Of a DNA stretch of 64,000 bases, positions 1-8,122 are shown piece by piece. The translations under genes and the position numbers were made by a program. Source of the stretch: Nocardia sp. NBC_01503 (GTDB lineage Bacteria > Actinomycetota > Actinomycetes > Mycobacteriales > Mycobacteriaceae); the NCBI RefSeq assembly GCF_036327755.1, contig NZ_CP109596.1:4898001-4962000 (forward strand), in the 5' to 3' direction. Below the pieces are notes generated by a model, which was not told the DNA's origin, made no database searches, and was given only the letters and a program-made list of their open reading frames with translations. The stretch's first letter is position 1. Each line of letters begins with the position of its first letter.

Positions 1-687
1 CTGGGGGAGCGACTACTTCGTGATGTACGACCCGCCTTCGACGAATTACGCCGGGCGGTAGTCGGCACCCGGGCGGCGGGCTACGGACTGCGCGTCGGCT
101 TCCTCGGCCCGTACTTCAGCACCCTGGACGTTCCGCTACAGCGCCTGCGCGAGCGTTACCCCGAATGCGCGGTGACCCTCACCCAACTGTCCTGGGCCGA
201 TGTCTACGGACCGCTCCGGCGCGGTGAGGTCGATGTCCAGATCTGCCTGCTCCCGGTCGAACAGCGCGACCTCACCATCGGCCCCGAGATCGGCGTCTTC
301 CCAAGGCGATTGGCGATCGCCCGCAACCACCCGCGAGCCACCGCCGAATCCCTGGATATCGAAGACCTCGCCGAAATGACGATCATCGCCCCGCATACGG
401 TCCCGCCCGAGCTGGCCCGCACCTTCTGGCCACCGGAGACCACCCCGTCGGGCCGCCCGATCCGCCGCGGCATCTCCGCCATCACCGAACCCGAGATGCT
501 CGGCGCGGTCGCGCACGGCGCGGGCGTCTTCGTCACCACTGCCGCCATGGCCCGGCACTTCCTGCACCCCGACGTGGTGTTCGTACCCTTCACCGGCATG
601 CCCGATGCCCGGGTCGTTCTGGTGTGGCGCAAGGACACCGACAATCCCCGCGTTCGAGAGTTGGCCGCCATAGCCGTCGAACAGTAA
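1..687 (+). CDS. LysR-family transcriptional regulator, C-terminal part (5' end outside window)
   Basis: The frame is open from the first base and ends in TAA, giving 228 visible residues. The segment from about residue 30 (GYGLRVGFLGPYFSTLDVPL) onward reads as the periplasmic-binding-protein-like effector domain of LysR regulators: a short beta strand, a helix, then the RRGEVDVQICLLP and GVFPRRLAIARNHP stretches typical of the second half of the fold. The helix-turn-helix region lies upstream of the window, so the target and inducer cannot be inferred. The next gene, a TetR regulator, follows 184 bp later with its own promoter, so the two are probably separate transcripts. The family call is good; the function is unknown. 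Confidence 0.8.
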   Translation: MGERLLRDVRPAFDELRRAVVGTRAAGYGLRVGFLGPYFSTLDVPLQRLRERYPECAVTLTQLSWADVYGPLRRGEVDVQICLLPVEQRDLTIGPEIGVFPRRLAIARNHPRATAESLDIEDLAEMTIIAPHTVPPELARTFWPPETTPSGRPIRRGISAITEPEMLGAVAHGAGVFVTTAAMARHFLHPDVVFVPFTGMPDARVVLVWRKDTDNPRVRELAAIAVEQ

Positions 688-789
688 GGGGGCGTGCTCG
701 CCCGCTGGAACGAGTACACCACTGCCCTCGCGATCGATACGGCCCCGCTCCGGAGTGGGGCCGTTCGCGTTGTGCCATCAAGTCGCTTC

Positions 790-823
790 TTGACAGTTCC
801 TGTCATATAGCCAGATACTGTCA
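790..823 (+). promoter_or_regulatory. Promoter with palindromic operator before the TetR gene
   Basis: A perfect palindrome TGACAG-TTC-CTGTCA lies at 791-805 and overlaps a TTGACA -35 hexamer (790-795). A GATACT -10-like hexamer follows at 814-819 with an 18-bp spacer, and a further half-site TACTGTCA lies at 816-823. A palindrome over the -35 of a TetR gene is the usual arrangement for autorepression. That the downstream TetR protein binds here is inference. Confidence 0.55.
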
Positions 824-871
824 TGGCACGGTGGCGGGTCCCGCGGCCGCGCACGAGTGGGAGGAGTGCCG

Positions 872-1465
872 ATGTCACTACGGGAACGGCAACGCCGTCA
901 GATTCGCGCCGAGATCCAGCGCGCGGCCTTCGAATTGTTCGCGCACAAGGGATTCGACGAGGTCACCACCGAACAGATCGCCGCAGCCGCGGGCATCTCG
1001 CCGAGCACCTATTTCCGGCATGTACGAAGCAAGGAAGATCTGCTGCTGGATCCGGTGCGCGAGGGCGGCGCGGGTATCACCACGTTGCTGGAGGAGCGGC
1101 CCGCCGGGGAGTCGGCGGATATCGCACTGGCACAGTCGATTCTGACCAGGTCCACCACCTTGGCCGCCGCCGAGCTGGAGCAGTGGCGAGCGGCATTCCG
1201 CACGGCCCCGCATCTGCTGGATCGCGTCGCGCTCATCACCCCCGAACATCGCACCCGACTGGTCGAGCTGGTGGGGGAGCGTATGTCGCTCGATCCGCGC
1301 TCCGACTCCAATCCCGGCCTGCTGGTTCACCTCATGCTCGCCGCCGCCGAATTCGGATACCTGCAGTGGCTGCGCAGCGCCGATCACCCGGGGGCATCAC
1401 TGCTGGTCTGTGTCGAAGGCGCGTTGAACGCCGTCATCGGCGAGCGCTGGCATACCGCGCCCTGA
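872..1465 (+). CDS. TetR/AcrR-family transcriptional regulator
   Basis: A 197-residue protein beginning MSLRERQRRQIRAEIQRAAF. Residues 10-60 form the standard TetR helix-turn-helix: AFELFAHKGFDEVTTEQIAAAAGIS followed by PSTYFRHVRSKEDLL. The rest is the variable all-helical ligand domain. The ATG at 872 is preferred over a GTG at 857 because a GGGAGGAG ribosome-binding site lies just before it. The gene is followed 66 bp later by the steroid dehydrogenase on the same strand, so it may control that gene, but no copy of its presumed operator is visible directly in front of the dehydrogenase. A common transcript is therefore more likely. The ligand is unknown. Confidence 0.85.
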   Translation: MSLRERQRRQIRAEIQRAAFELFAHKGFDEVTTEQIAAAAGISPSTYFRHVRSKEDLLLDPVREGGAGITTLLEERPAGESADIALAQSILTRSTTLAAAELEQWRAAFRTAPHLLDRVALITPEHRTRLVELVGERMSLDPRSDSNPGLLVHLMLAAAEFGYLQWLRSADHPGASLLVCVEGALNAVIGERWHTAP

Positions 1466-1531
1466 CTTCGCTTCACTCGAAAATCACACGCCGACAGGCG
1501 TATTCACCACACGAATCTTGGGGGCTCCCGC

Positions 1532-3199
1532 ATGTCCGAAAACAGTGAAACATTCGATCTGGTGGTCGTCGGCTCGGGTGCGGCCGGAATGGCCGCCGCA
1601 CTCACCGCCGCCCATCATGGGCTCTCCGCCGTCATCGTGGAGAAGGCCGCGCATTGGGGCGGATCCACCGCCCGCTCCGGTGGGGGAGTGTGGATTCCCG
1701 GCAATGCCACACTGCGCCAACTGGCTCCGGCCGACGATATCGAATCCGCCCGCACCTATTTGAAGTCGATCACCGGCGAATACGGAGACGCCGAGCGGAT
1801 CGACACCTATATCGACAGGGGTCCCGAGGCACTCGCCTTCCTGGCCGAACACGCTCCGCTGCAATTGAATTGGGTGCCGGGCTACTCCGACTACTATCCG
1901 GAGGCTCCCGGCGGGCGCGGGCACGGGCGATCCGTCGAACCGAAACCGTTCAATGCCAAGGGGTTGGGCGCGGAGCTGGCGACGCTGGAACCGGACTACG
2001 CCAAAGCGCCGAAGAACTTCGTCGCGACCCAGGCCGACTTCCGGCAATTCCATCTGGGTCTGCGCAATCCCCGCGCGCCGTTCCGGGCGCTCCGTATCGG
2101 TGCGCGCTGGGCCAAGGCGCAACTCCTGCGCCAGCATCTGCTGGCCCGCGGGCAGGCATTGAGCGCCATGCTGCGCGCGGGTCTCATTGGGGCGAATGTT
2201 CCGCTGTTGCTTGATACTCCGCTCCTTGAGCTACGCACCGAAGGCGATCGCGTGACCGGAATTCTGGTGCGGCGCGACGGTATCGAGCAGGTGATCAATG
2301 CCCGTCGCGGCGTGGTCATCGCCAGCGGCGGCTTCGAGCAGAGCGAGGCGATGCGCAAGCAGTATCAGCGCGATCCGATCGGCACCGACTGGACCGTGGG
2401 CGCGAAGGCCAATACCGGCGACGGCATCCGCTCCGGCCAATCGCTCGGCGCCGCGGTGAAATTCATGTCCGACGCCTGGTGGGGTCCGTCGATCCCGCTC
2501 CCGCGTACGGCCTGGTTCTGCCTCGCCGAGCGCAATCTGCCCGGCAGTCTCATCGTCAATGATCGCGGCGTCCGCTTCATGAACGAATCTCTCCCGTATG
2601 TCGAGGCGACCCATCGCATGTACGGCGGCGAGAACGGTCAAGGCGACGGGCCCGGTGAAAACCTGCCCGCCTGGCTGATTTTCGACCAGCGCTACCGCAA
2701 CCGGTATCTCTTCGCGGGCCTGCCGCCGCGTCAGCCGCTGCCCGGCCGCTGGTTCAAATCCGGCATTCTGACGCGAGCGAACTCCCTGCCCGAACTGGCG
2801 GAGAAGCTCGGCCTGCCCGCGGACGAATTCCAGTCCACGGTCGCGCGTTTCAACGGATTCGCGCATGCGGGCAAGGATCAGGATTTCGGTCGCGGCGAGA
2901 GCGCCTACGACCGCTACTACGGTGATCCCCGGCAGCAGCCGAACCCGAATCTCGGTGCGCTGGAACAGGGTCCGTACTACGCCGCCAAACTGGTCCCGGG
3001 CGATCTGGGCACCAAGGGCGGGCTGGTCACAGACACCGCCGCTCGCGTCCTGCGCGAGGACGGCTCCGTCATCGAAGGTCTCTATGCGGCGGGCAATGCC
3101 AGCGCCCCCGTCATGGCCCACACCTATGCCGGTCCCGGCGCGACCATCGGCCCCGCCATCGTCTTCGGCTATCTGGCGGCCCTGGACGCCGCCCGCTAG
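1532..3199 (+). CDS. kstD: 3-ketosteroid-delta1-dehydrogenase (KstD family flavoprotein)
   Basis: A 555-residue FAD-dependent dehydrogenase expected to introduce the C1-C2 double bond into the A ring of 3-ketosteroids, a step in sterol ring opening. The N-terminus has the Rossmann motif VVGSGAAGMAAALTAA and the KstD-type WGGSTARSGGGVWIPGN. The KstD catalytic residues appear to be present: RFMNESLPYVEA contains Tyr356 (matching Tyr318 of rhodococcal KstD1), and HTYAGPGATIG contains Tyr532 and Gly536 (matching Tyr487 and Gly491). The length fits the family. It follows the TetR gene by 66 bp and ends at a strong bidirectional terminator. Related 4-ene-steroid or fumarate-reductase-like flavoproteins are the alternative, but the two tyrosine motifs favour KstD. 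Confidence 0.88.
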   Translation: MSENSETFDLVVVGSGAAGMAAALTAAHHGLSAVIVEKAAHWGGSTARSGGGVWIPGNATLRQLAPADDIESARTYLKSITGEYGDAERIDTYIDRGPEALAFLAEHAPLQLNWVPGYSDYYPEAPGGRGHGRSVEPKPFNAKGLGAELATLEPDYAKAPKNFVATQADFRQFHLGLRNPRAPFRALRIGARWAKAQLLRQHLLARGQALSAMLRAGLIGANVPLLLDTPLLELRTEGDRVTGILVRRDGIEQVINARRGVVIASGGFEQSEAMRKQYQRDPIGTDWTVGAKANTGDGIRSGQSLGAAVKFMSDAWWGPSIPLPRTAWFCLAERNLPGSLIVNDRGVRFMNESLPYVEATHRMYGGENGQGDGPGENLPAWLIFDQRYRNRYLFAGLPPRQPLPGRWFKSGILTRANSLPELAEKLGLPADEFQSTVARFNGFAHAGKDQDFGRGESAYDRYYGDPRQQPNPNLGALEQGPYYAAKLVPGDLGTKGGLVTDTAARVLREDGSVIEGLYAAGNASAPVMAHTYAGPGATIGPAIVFGYLAALDAAR

Positions 3200-3204
3200 T
3201 CACC

Positions 3205-3259
3205 CCCGACAACCCCTGACGGCTCCGCACGCCGCGCGGAGCCGTCAGGGGTTGTCGGG
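3205..3259. terminator. Bidirectional terminator hairpin, 24-bp perfect stem
   Basis: Two perfectly complementary 24-nt arms (3205-3228 and 3236-3259) flank the 7-nt loop ACGCCGC. It sits between the convergent kstD and phosphatase genes. There is no T tract, as is common in actinobacteria. Confidence 0.85.
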
Positions 3260-3267
3260 ATGTGAGG

Positions 3268-4176
3268 TCAGCCGACGAGGTTCTTACGCAGCTTCAGAAT
3301 GGTTCCGGCATCCAGGCCGAGTCCCTGGGTGAGGAACTTCCCGAAGTCACCGAACTGGCTGTTCACCTGATCGACCGCGATATCGAGGTAGTCGTCGCGG
3401 ACTTCCTGCAGCGGGATCAGCAGATCCGGATTCCGCATGTACCCCGCCTGCTTCAGCTGCGCCCGAGTGGCCGCGTCCGCCGCCGCCCGGTACCGGTTGG
3501 AGAGCAGATAGTCCTGCCGTGCAACCGATTCCGGCACGCCGACCGCGCGCAGGGTCACATACGAGAGCCAGCCGGTGCGGTCCTTGCCCGCCGTGCAGTG
3601 GTAGAGCGTCGCATTACCGGTATTGGCCAGATCCCGCACCGTCTGCCCGAATTTCGACAGCGAATCGGCGGTGAAGAAGCTCCGATACACATCACCCATG
3701 ATCTGCTCGGCCTTGCCATCGCCCAGCAGCGCCTGCTGCTGCTGCGGATCTCGGGACTGAATCGCCTGGGACATCTTCACGAACATGCCGGTGTCGTCGA
3801 TCGGCCTGGCCACCAGCGGAACCCCCGCGGGCAGCTTATCGGCCCCCAACCCCTGCACTTCGGCATTGGTCCGCAGATCGACGACGGTCTGCAACTTCAA
3901 CCCGCCGAGCTTCTGCACATCGGCATCGGTCAGCTTGCCGAGCGCATCGGCCCGAATAACCTTCCCGCTCTTGACCTTCGCCCCGTCATAGGTCCAGTAC
4001 CCGCCCAGGTCCCGAACATTCACCGCGCCCTGTAAATCGATCTTGGTAGGCCCGGCGGCCGCCGGTGCGGCATCGGCCACCGCACCCACCCCGGCTGTCA
4101 GTGCCACCGCCGCGACCGGTACGAAAATCGCGGATAGTAGGGATCGTCGAACACGCGAAATATTGAAGAAATTCAT
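3268..4176 (-). CDS. Secreted tyrosine/dual-specificity protein phosphatase (MptpB-like)
   Basis: A 302-residue protein with an N-terminal signal sequence: basic SRVRR, a hydrophobic segment of about 20 residues, and an AAPAAAG cleavage region near 35-42. The mature part carries NVRDLGGY (53-60), a DLR motif near 100, and the phosphatase P-loop HCTAGKDRTG with Cys194 and Arg200 (CX5R). This combination is characteristic of the Y_phosphatase3 family, which includes Mycobacterium tuberculosis PtpB. The enzyme would act outside the membrane on phosphotyrosine, phosphoserine/threonine or phosphoinositide substrates; the substrate is not deducible. It is monocistronic and convergent with kstD. Confidence 0.85.
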   Translation of the reverse strand: MNFFNISRVRRSLLSAIFVPVAAVALTAGVGAVADAAPAAAGPTKIDLQGAVNVRDLGGYWTYDGAKVKSGKVIRADALGKLTDADVQKLGGLKLQTVVDLRTNAEVQGLGADKLPAGVPLVARPIDDTGMFVKMSQAIQSRDPQQQQALLGDGKAEQIMGDVYRSFFTADSLSKFGQTVRDLANTGNATLYHCTAGKDRTGWLSYVTLRAVGVPESVARQDYLLSNRYRAAADAATRAQLKQAGYMRNPDLLIPLQEVRDDYLDIAVDQVNSQFGDFGKFLTQGLGLDAGTILKLRKNLVG

Positions 4177-4351
4177 CCGAGCGACGCTAAAGGCGGCTTA
4201 CCAGCACCCTAACGCTTCGCCCAAGCCTACTCACCCAACGAGATTCGCGGCTCGGTCACCGAGATGGCCTCTGGCGCAATCGCATTCGAATTGATACAGG
4301 GGCGGAAGTGCCGAATCTATTCTACCCCAGCATATTTTGATCAGTCACATA

Positions 4352-4753
4352 TCAATTGGAAGCGGTCTCGTGCACGCTGCGCCACCGCAACCCATTCCGA
4401 GCCCGGGAGTCTGTCACCAACAGCGCCGTGGTGCGCCGCGCCGGCGCCGCGCCGCCCACCCGATGAATCTCCTTGAACCGCACCACCACACACTCCGGCG
4501 ACCGATGCAGCACATCGATATCGACCACATCGATCACCAGCCCCGGCGCGGAATTCCCGGCCCCCTGTAACCCCTCCGCCAGCGTCGCGCGCTCCAGAAT
4601 CACCCCGTCCATGCTGACCATCGAGAACTCCGCATGCTGCTGCCCGATGAACCGCGCCCCCGCCGCATCGGCCCCCGCGGTCCCCAGCCACTCGGCCAGA
4701 TCCTCGTGCAGCGCCCGCACTTCCCCCGCGATCACGTCAAAGTCGCTGTTCAT
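4352..4753 (-). CDS. DUF4440/SnoaL-like NTF2-fold protein
   Basis: A 133-residue cytosolic protein. The pattern of an N-terminal helix (VIAGEVRALHEDLAEWLG), a central VSMDGVILERATLAEGL turn and C-terminal strands ending in GLRWRSVHETASN fits the small NTF2-like DUF4440 group. No catalytic residues can be assigned. It lies between the phosphatase and glnA, both also on the minus strand, and is separated from glnA by a terminator. It is either a binding protein or an uncharacterised small enzyme. Confidence 0.6.
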   Translation of the reverse strand: MNSDFDVIAGEVRALHEDLAEWLGTAGADAAGARFIGQQHAEFSMVSMDGVILERATLAEGLQGAGNSAPGLVIDVVDIDVLHRSPECVVVRFKEIHRVGGAAPARRTTALLVTDSRARNGLRWRSVHETASN

Positions 4754-4797
4754 ACCGGCAATCTACCGCCGTGATTCCCCTCGCCCGCGAAACGGGC

Positions 4798-4829
4798 GGA
4801 GCCCCACCCGCTGTAGCGGATGGGGCTCC
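4798..4829 (-). terminator. Intrinsic-type terminator after glnA
   Basis: Arms of 14 nt (4798-4811 and 4816-4829) pair around TGTA with one G-T wobble. The hairpin lies just past the glnA stop codon on the minus strand. Confidence 0.75.
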
Positions 4830-4855
4830 ACGAGAACGCTTACAGCTCAGACGAT

Positions 4856-6292
4856 TTAGACGTCGTAGTAGAGCTCGAACTCGTACGGGTGCGGCCGCAG
4901 GTTGACCGGCGCGATTTCCTGGGTGCGCTTGATGTCGATCCAGGTCTCGATCAGGTCGGTGGTGAACACGCCACCCTCGGTGAGGTAGTCGTGATCCTCC
5001 TCGAGGCGGTCGATGACCGACGCCAGCGAGGTCGGGGCCTGCGGGATGTTCTTGGCCTCCTCGGGCGGCAGCTCGTAGAGGTCCTTGTCGACCGGAGCCT
5101 GGGGCTCGATCTTCTTCTTGATGCCGTCCAGGCCGGCCATCATCATGGCGGCGAAGGCCAGGTACGGGTTACCCGAGGAGTCGGGCGCACGGAACTCGAT
5201 GCGCTTGGCCTTGGGGTTGGCGCCGGTGATCGGGATGCGGATCGCGGCCGAGCGGTTGCGCTGCGAGTACACCAGGTTGATGGGGGCCTCGTAGCCCGGC
5301 ACCAGACGGTGGTACGAGTTGACGGTCGGGTTGGTGAACGCCAGCAGCGACGGGGCGTGGTGCAGGATGCCGCCGATGTAGTGACGCGCCAGATCCGACA
5401 GGCCCGCGTAACCGGCCTCGTCGTGGAACAGCGGCTTGCCGTCCTTCCACAGCGACTGGTGGGCGTGCATGCCCGAGCCGTTGTCACCGAAGAGGGGCTT
5501 CGGCATGAAGGTGACAGACTTGCCTTCCTGCCACGCGGTGTTCTTCACGATGTACTTGAACAGCTGCAGGTCGTCAGCGGCGCCCAGCAGCGTGTTGAAG
5601 CGGTAGTTGATCTCGGCCTGACCGGCGGTGCCGACCTCGTGGTGGCCGCGCTCCAGCTCGAAGCCCGCGTTCTGCAGGTTGGTCGAGATCTTGTCGCGCA
5701 GGTCGACGTAGTGGTCGTACGGGGCAACCGGGAAGTAACCACCCTTGTTGCGGACCTTGTAACCACGGTTCGGGGTGCCATCGGCGTTGTACTCCGCGCC
5801 GGTGTTCCAGGAACCCGAGACCGAGTCGATCTCGTAGAACGAGCCGTTCATCGCCGAGTCGTAGCGGATGGAGTCGAAGATGTAGAACTCCGCCTCGGCA
5901 CCGAAGTAGCAGGTGTCCGCGATGCCGGTGGAGGCCAGGTACTGCTCGGCCTTGCGGGCAACGTTGCGCGGGTCACGCGAGTAGGCCTCGCGAGTGAACG
6001 GGTCGTGCACGAAGTGGTTCAGGTTCAGCGTCTTGGCAGCGCGGAACGGGTCGAGCTGCGCGGTGCTGAAATCGGGCAGCAGCAGCATGTCCGACTCGTC
6101 GATCGACTGGAAGCCGCGGACGGACGAACCGTCGAACGCGAGACCCTCTTCAGCCAGATCGGCCGTGAAAGCCTTCGCCGGGATCGAGAAGTGCTGCTGC
6201 ACTCCGGGGAGGTCGGTGAACCGTACGTCGACGTATTCGACCTCCTCCTCCTTGAGGAACTTGATGACCTCGTCGGCCGTGCTGAACGCCAC
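4856..6292 (-). CDS. glnA: Glutamine synthetase, type I
   Basis: A 478-residue enzyme that makes glutamine from glutamate, ammonia and ATP; it should form a dodecamer. It shows the family pattern throughout: FDGSSVRGFQSIDESDMLL near the N-terminus, GAEAEFYIFD, GHHEVGTAGQAEINYRF, the NGSGMHAHQSLW active-site loop and NRSAAIRIP. Tyr406 in DKDLYELPPEE is the expected adenylylation site of the GSI-beta class. The start is GTG with AAGGAG about 8 nt upstream. A GlnR-type box lies 77-114 bp upstream, so nitrogen-dependent transcription is likely in addition to adenylylation. It corresponds to glnA1 of mycobacteria. Confidence 0.97.
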   Translation of the reverse strand: MAFSTADEVIKFLKEEEVEYVDVRFTDLPGVQQHFSIPAKAFTADLAEEGLAFDGSSVRGFQSIDESDMLLLPDFSTAQLDPFRAAKTLNLNHFVHDPFTREAYSRDPRNVARKAEQYLASTGIADTCYFGAEAEFYIFDSIRYDSAMNGSFYEIDSVSGSWNTGAEYNADGTPNRGYKVRNKGGYFPVAPYDHYVDLRDKISTNLQNAGFELERGHHEVGTAGQAEINYRFNTLLGAADDLQLFKYIVKNTAWQEGKSVTFMPKPLFGDNGSGMHAHQSLWKDGKPLFHDEAGYAGLSDLARHYIGGILHHAPSLLAFTNPTVNSYHRLVPGYEAPINLVYSQRNRSAAIRIPITGANPKAKRIEFRAPDSSGNPYLAFAAMMMAGLDGIKKKIEPQAPVDKDLYELPPEEAKNIPQAPTSLASVIDRLEEDHDYLTEGGVFTTDLIETWIDIKRTQEIAPVNLRPHPYEFELYYDV

Positions 6293-6368
6293 TTAGTACT
6301 CCTTACGGATCGGTTCCCAGCCAGTTCAACTGCATGGGTTCGTCGCGACCAGACGGTATGGACGCGGT

Positions 6369-6406
6369 GTTTCCCCGCAATCAAGGCTGTGTTTCGCCAG
6401 TGTTAC
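6369..6406 (-). promoter_or_regulatory. GlnR-type operator upstream of glnA
   Basis: Read on the glnA coding strand the sequence is GTAAC-n6-GAAAC-n6-TTGAT-n6-GAAAC. This matches the actinobacterial GlnR consensus gTnAC-n6-GaAAC-n6-gTnAC-n6-GaAAC in spacing and in three of four half-sites; the third half-site is degenerate. Two further GTAAC pentamers lie just downstream. Confidence 0.65.
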
Positions 6407-6522
6407 ACGTTAGGTGTTACCGACGGTTACCGGCACATACCTGTTCTCCAGGTCAGGCTACCCGAGCCAATCAACCCGCTTACCAGCGGATACCGAACGC
6501 TTCCGTCAATCTGACTACAAAT

Positions 6523-6580
6523 CTGACTACTCCGCGACCTGGAGACGATAATCACTCCAGCGTGTCGAAAGTCGACACGC
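6523..6580 (+). promoter_or_regulatory. Promoter and 9-bp palindrome in front of the small HTH gene
   Basis: CTGACT (6523-6528), an 18-bp spacer and GATAAT (6547-6552) form a plausible promoter. The expected start site abuts a palindrome GCGTGTCGA-AAG-TCGACACGC (6560-6580). A direct repeat AATCTGACTAC overlaps the -35. The palindrome position suits an operator that blocks initiation; autoregulation by the downstream HTH protein is inference. Confidence 0.45.
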
Positions 6581-6632
6581 CGAGGAGTTTTCGACCCGGG
6601 CATCCATCCAGCAAACCTCGCTGGAGCGGGGC

Positions 6633-6980
6633 ATGAGCACTCCGGAGATCCGCATCTTCGCCCCCTCTGAGGAGGGCGCTGGCGCACCCTCCCGGACCGA
6701 CGCATCGGCGGCTGAATCAGAGTACAAAACCTTTGTGCCGACGGTCGGTGCGTGGGTTCAGGGTCCGCGCATGGACACCGTCGACCGTGATGCTCTGATT
6801 CGGAAGCACTTCGAGGAGTGGGCTGCGGCCATTGCCGTCGGCGAGATGGCCAAGAGAGCGAGACTCGATCTCATTGCGAAGCTGCGAGCGACCGTGCCCG
6901 AGTACTACACGCAGGAGCGGTTGGCCGACCTCTCTGGGATGACGCAGCAGAACATCTCCTACCACCTCAGCAAGGAGTAG
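6633..6980 (+). CDS. Small helix-turn-helix protein
   Basis: A 115-residue protein. The N-terminal 45 residues look disordered. Residues 50-90 form a long helical stretch (RKHFEEWAAAIAVGEMAKRARLDL), and the C-terminus YTQERLADLSGMTQQNISYHL is a recognisable helix-turn-helix with a TQQNISYHL recognition helix. The fold of this last part resembles the XRE/sigma-like type rather than TetR. The gene stands alone, divergent from glnA, with its own promoter and terminator. It is probably a DNA-binding regulator; its target is unknown. An ATG at 6771 would give a shorter form that keeps the HTH. Confidence 0.6.
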   Translation: MSTPEIRIFAPSEEGAGAPSRTDASAAESEYKTFVPTVGAWVQGPRMDTVDRDALIRKHFEEWAAAIAVGEMAKRARLDLIAKLRATVPEYYTQERLADLSGMTQQNISYHLSKE

Positions 6981-6995
6981 GCCGCCAGCTCTAAC

Positions 6996-7034
6996 CACAA
7001 CACCCCACCGCTGATCGACAGCGGGGGTGTTGTG
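6996..7034 (+). terminator. Terminator hairpin after the HTH gene
   Basis: CACAACACCCC-AC-CGCTG pairs with CAGCGGGGGTGTTGTG around ATCGA, with one 2-nt bulge. It starts 15 nt after the stop codon. Confidence 0.7.
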
Positions 7035-7042
7035 CGTTTCCG

Positions 7043-7724
7043 TGAACTATCAATCCTTCATGCGGCGGATGCGTCTCGAGGTCCGGATGCCGGTTGTATT
7101 CCTCCATGGTTGCCTTCGCCGTGGATGGGGTCCTGGAGCACCTCCGGCTGAGGCCGGATCGACTGACACCCCAACTTCGCGTGCAACGAGAACCCCTTCA
7201 GATTCGGGATTCCGGGGTCATGTACGGACGATCATGACGGAATCAACCGCCGTTCGTAGAGCCGGAACGGCGTTGATGGTCATCAACCAGGTCGCCGGTG
7301 ATCCCGTCGGCGATGGATTGATCATCCCCAACGACATGTCGGTAGCGAATGCCGCCGCTGGTCGTGACACCTTTGCGGGGTTGAGCATTTCGGCCCGAGT
7401 CCGTGGGCATGTCCGGAGTTGACGCGCCGCGAGTGCAGCAGGACTCGAACATGCACACCGCTGCCGTCGGCACCGTCAACAGCCCCCCCTCCGCTGACGA
7501 TAAACCCGAACGCCGGGCGGGCGGCGATGTCGCGGGATTGGCGATACATACTGCGGCCGTGCATGTTTCGCCAAGCGATATCGCGGATCGGTCACTCGCA
7601 TGTTGTCGCCGGCACGTGAAAACTGATCACTGCACGGAACCTGAATTTTGACCCCCTGTCCGGTGGACCCTGGCTTTAATACTGCAACGGCACTCGTTTG
7701 AATTGGTGCTGGTAGACCTGTCGG
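7043..7724. other. Gene-poor stretch upstream of the IS701 remnant
   Basis: I see no supportable gene in these roughly 680 bases. The open frames are short, overlap on both strands and resemble no family. Base composition is a little less GC-rich than the flanks. The motif GAATTTTGACCCCC near 7650 resembles insertion-sequence ends, but no partner repeat was found. The stretch is most simply read as eroded DNA at the edge of the mobile patch. Confidence 0.5.
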
Positions 7725-8081
7725 GTGATGTTGGATCGGCTGGTGGCCGAGCTGGATTCGTTGATGGCGTGCGTCGGGACCCGGTTCTGTCGGTCCGAGC
7801 CGCGTGCGAGAGCGCGGGAGTATGTGTCGGGGCTGGTCGCGGGCTTGGAACGCAAGAACGGGTGGACGCTGGCCGAGCGGGCGGGTGAGGTGTGCCCGGA
7901 CGGGATGCAGCGGTTGTTGCGTAAGGCCGATTGGGATGTGGGCGGGGTGCGTGACGATGTGCGTGATTACGTCGTCGAGCAGCTCGGCGACCGGGATGGT
8001 GTGTTGATCGCCGATGAGACCGGTTTTCTGAAGAAGGGCACCAAATCCGCTGGGGTGCAACGCCAGTACTCCGGGACGGCC
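7725..8081 (+). pseudogene. IS701-family transposase, 5' fragment
   Basis: About 119 residues beginning MMLDRLVAELDSLMA. The sequence REYVSGLVAGLERKNGWTLAE, then GMQRLLRKADWDVGGVRDDVRDYV and VLIADETGFLKKGTKSAGV, is the N-terminal third of an IS701-type (DDE) transposase; the Asp of ADETGF is the first catalytic acid. The frame is interrupted after QYSGTAG by the inverted repeat of another insertion sequence. It resumes beyond that element at 9848 with GRIENCQLGVFCAY, exactly where the family sequence continues. Confidence 0.85.
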
Positions 8082-8122
8082 GGGGCGTGTGAATGAATAA
8101 CTGTCAGTGTTGATCTGGGGCG
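8082..8122 (+). repeat. Left terminal inverted repeat of the ISAzo13-type element
   Basis: The 41-nt sequence starts GGGGCGTGTGAATGAATAAC and is the exact reverse complement of 9807-9847. It contains the transposase stop codon. Confidence 0.9.

Noticed and set aside
4820..6514. A 564-codon open frame antisense to glnA, and other long antisense frames (opposite mqo, cobQ, mmsA, pucR and the ALDH gene)
   Set aside because: They mirror strongly coded genes, have Val/Arg/Gly-rich composition with no domain, and arise from third-position GC bias in high-GC DNA.
7027..7422. A 131-codon plus-strand frame after the HTH gene
   Set aside because: It starts inside the terminator hairpin, overlaps frames on the other strand, has no ribosome-binding site and resembles no family.
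7640..7665. GAATTTTGACCCCC as an end of another insertion sequence
   Set aside because: No matching inverted partner or transposase could be found within a reasonable distance.
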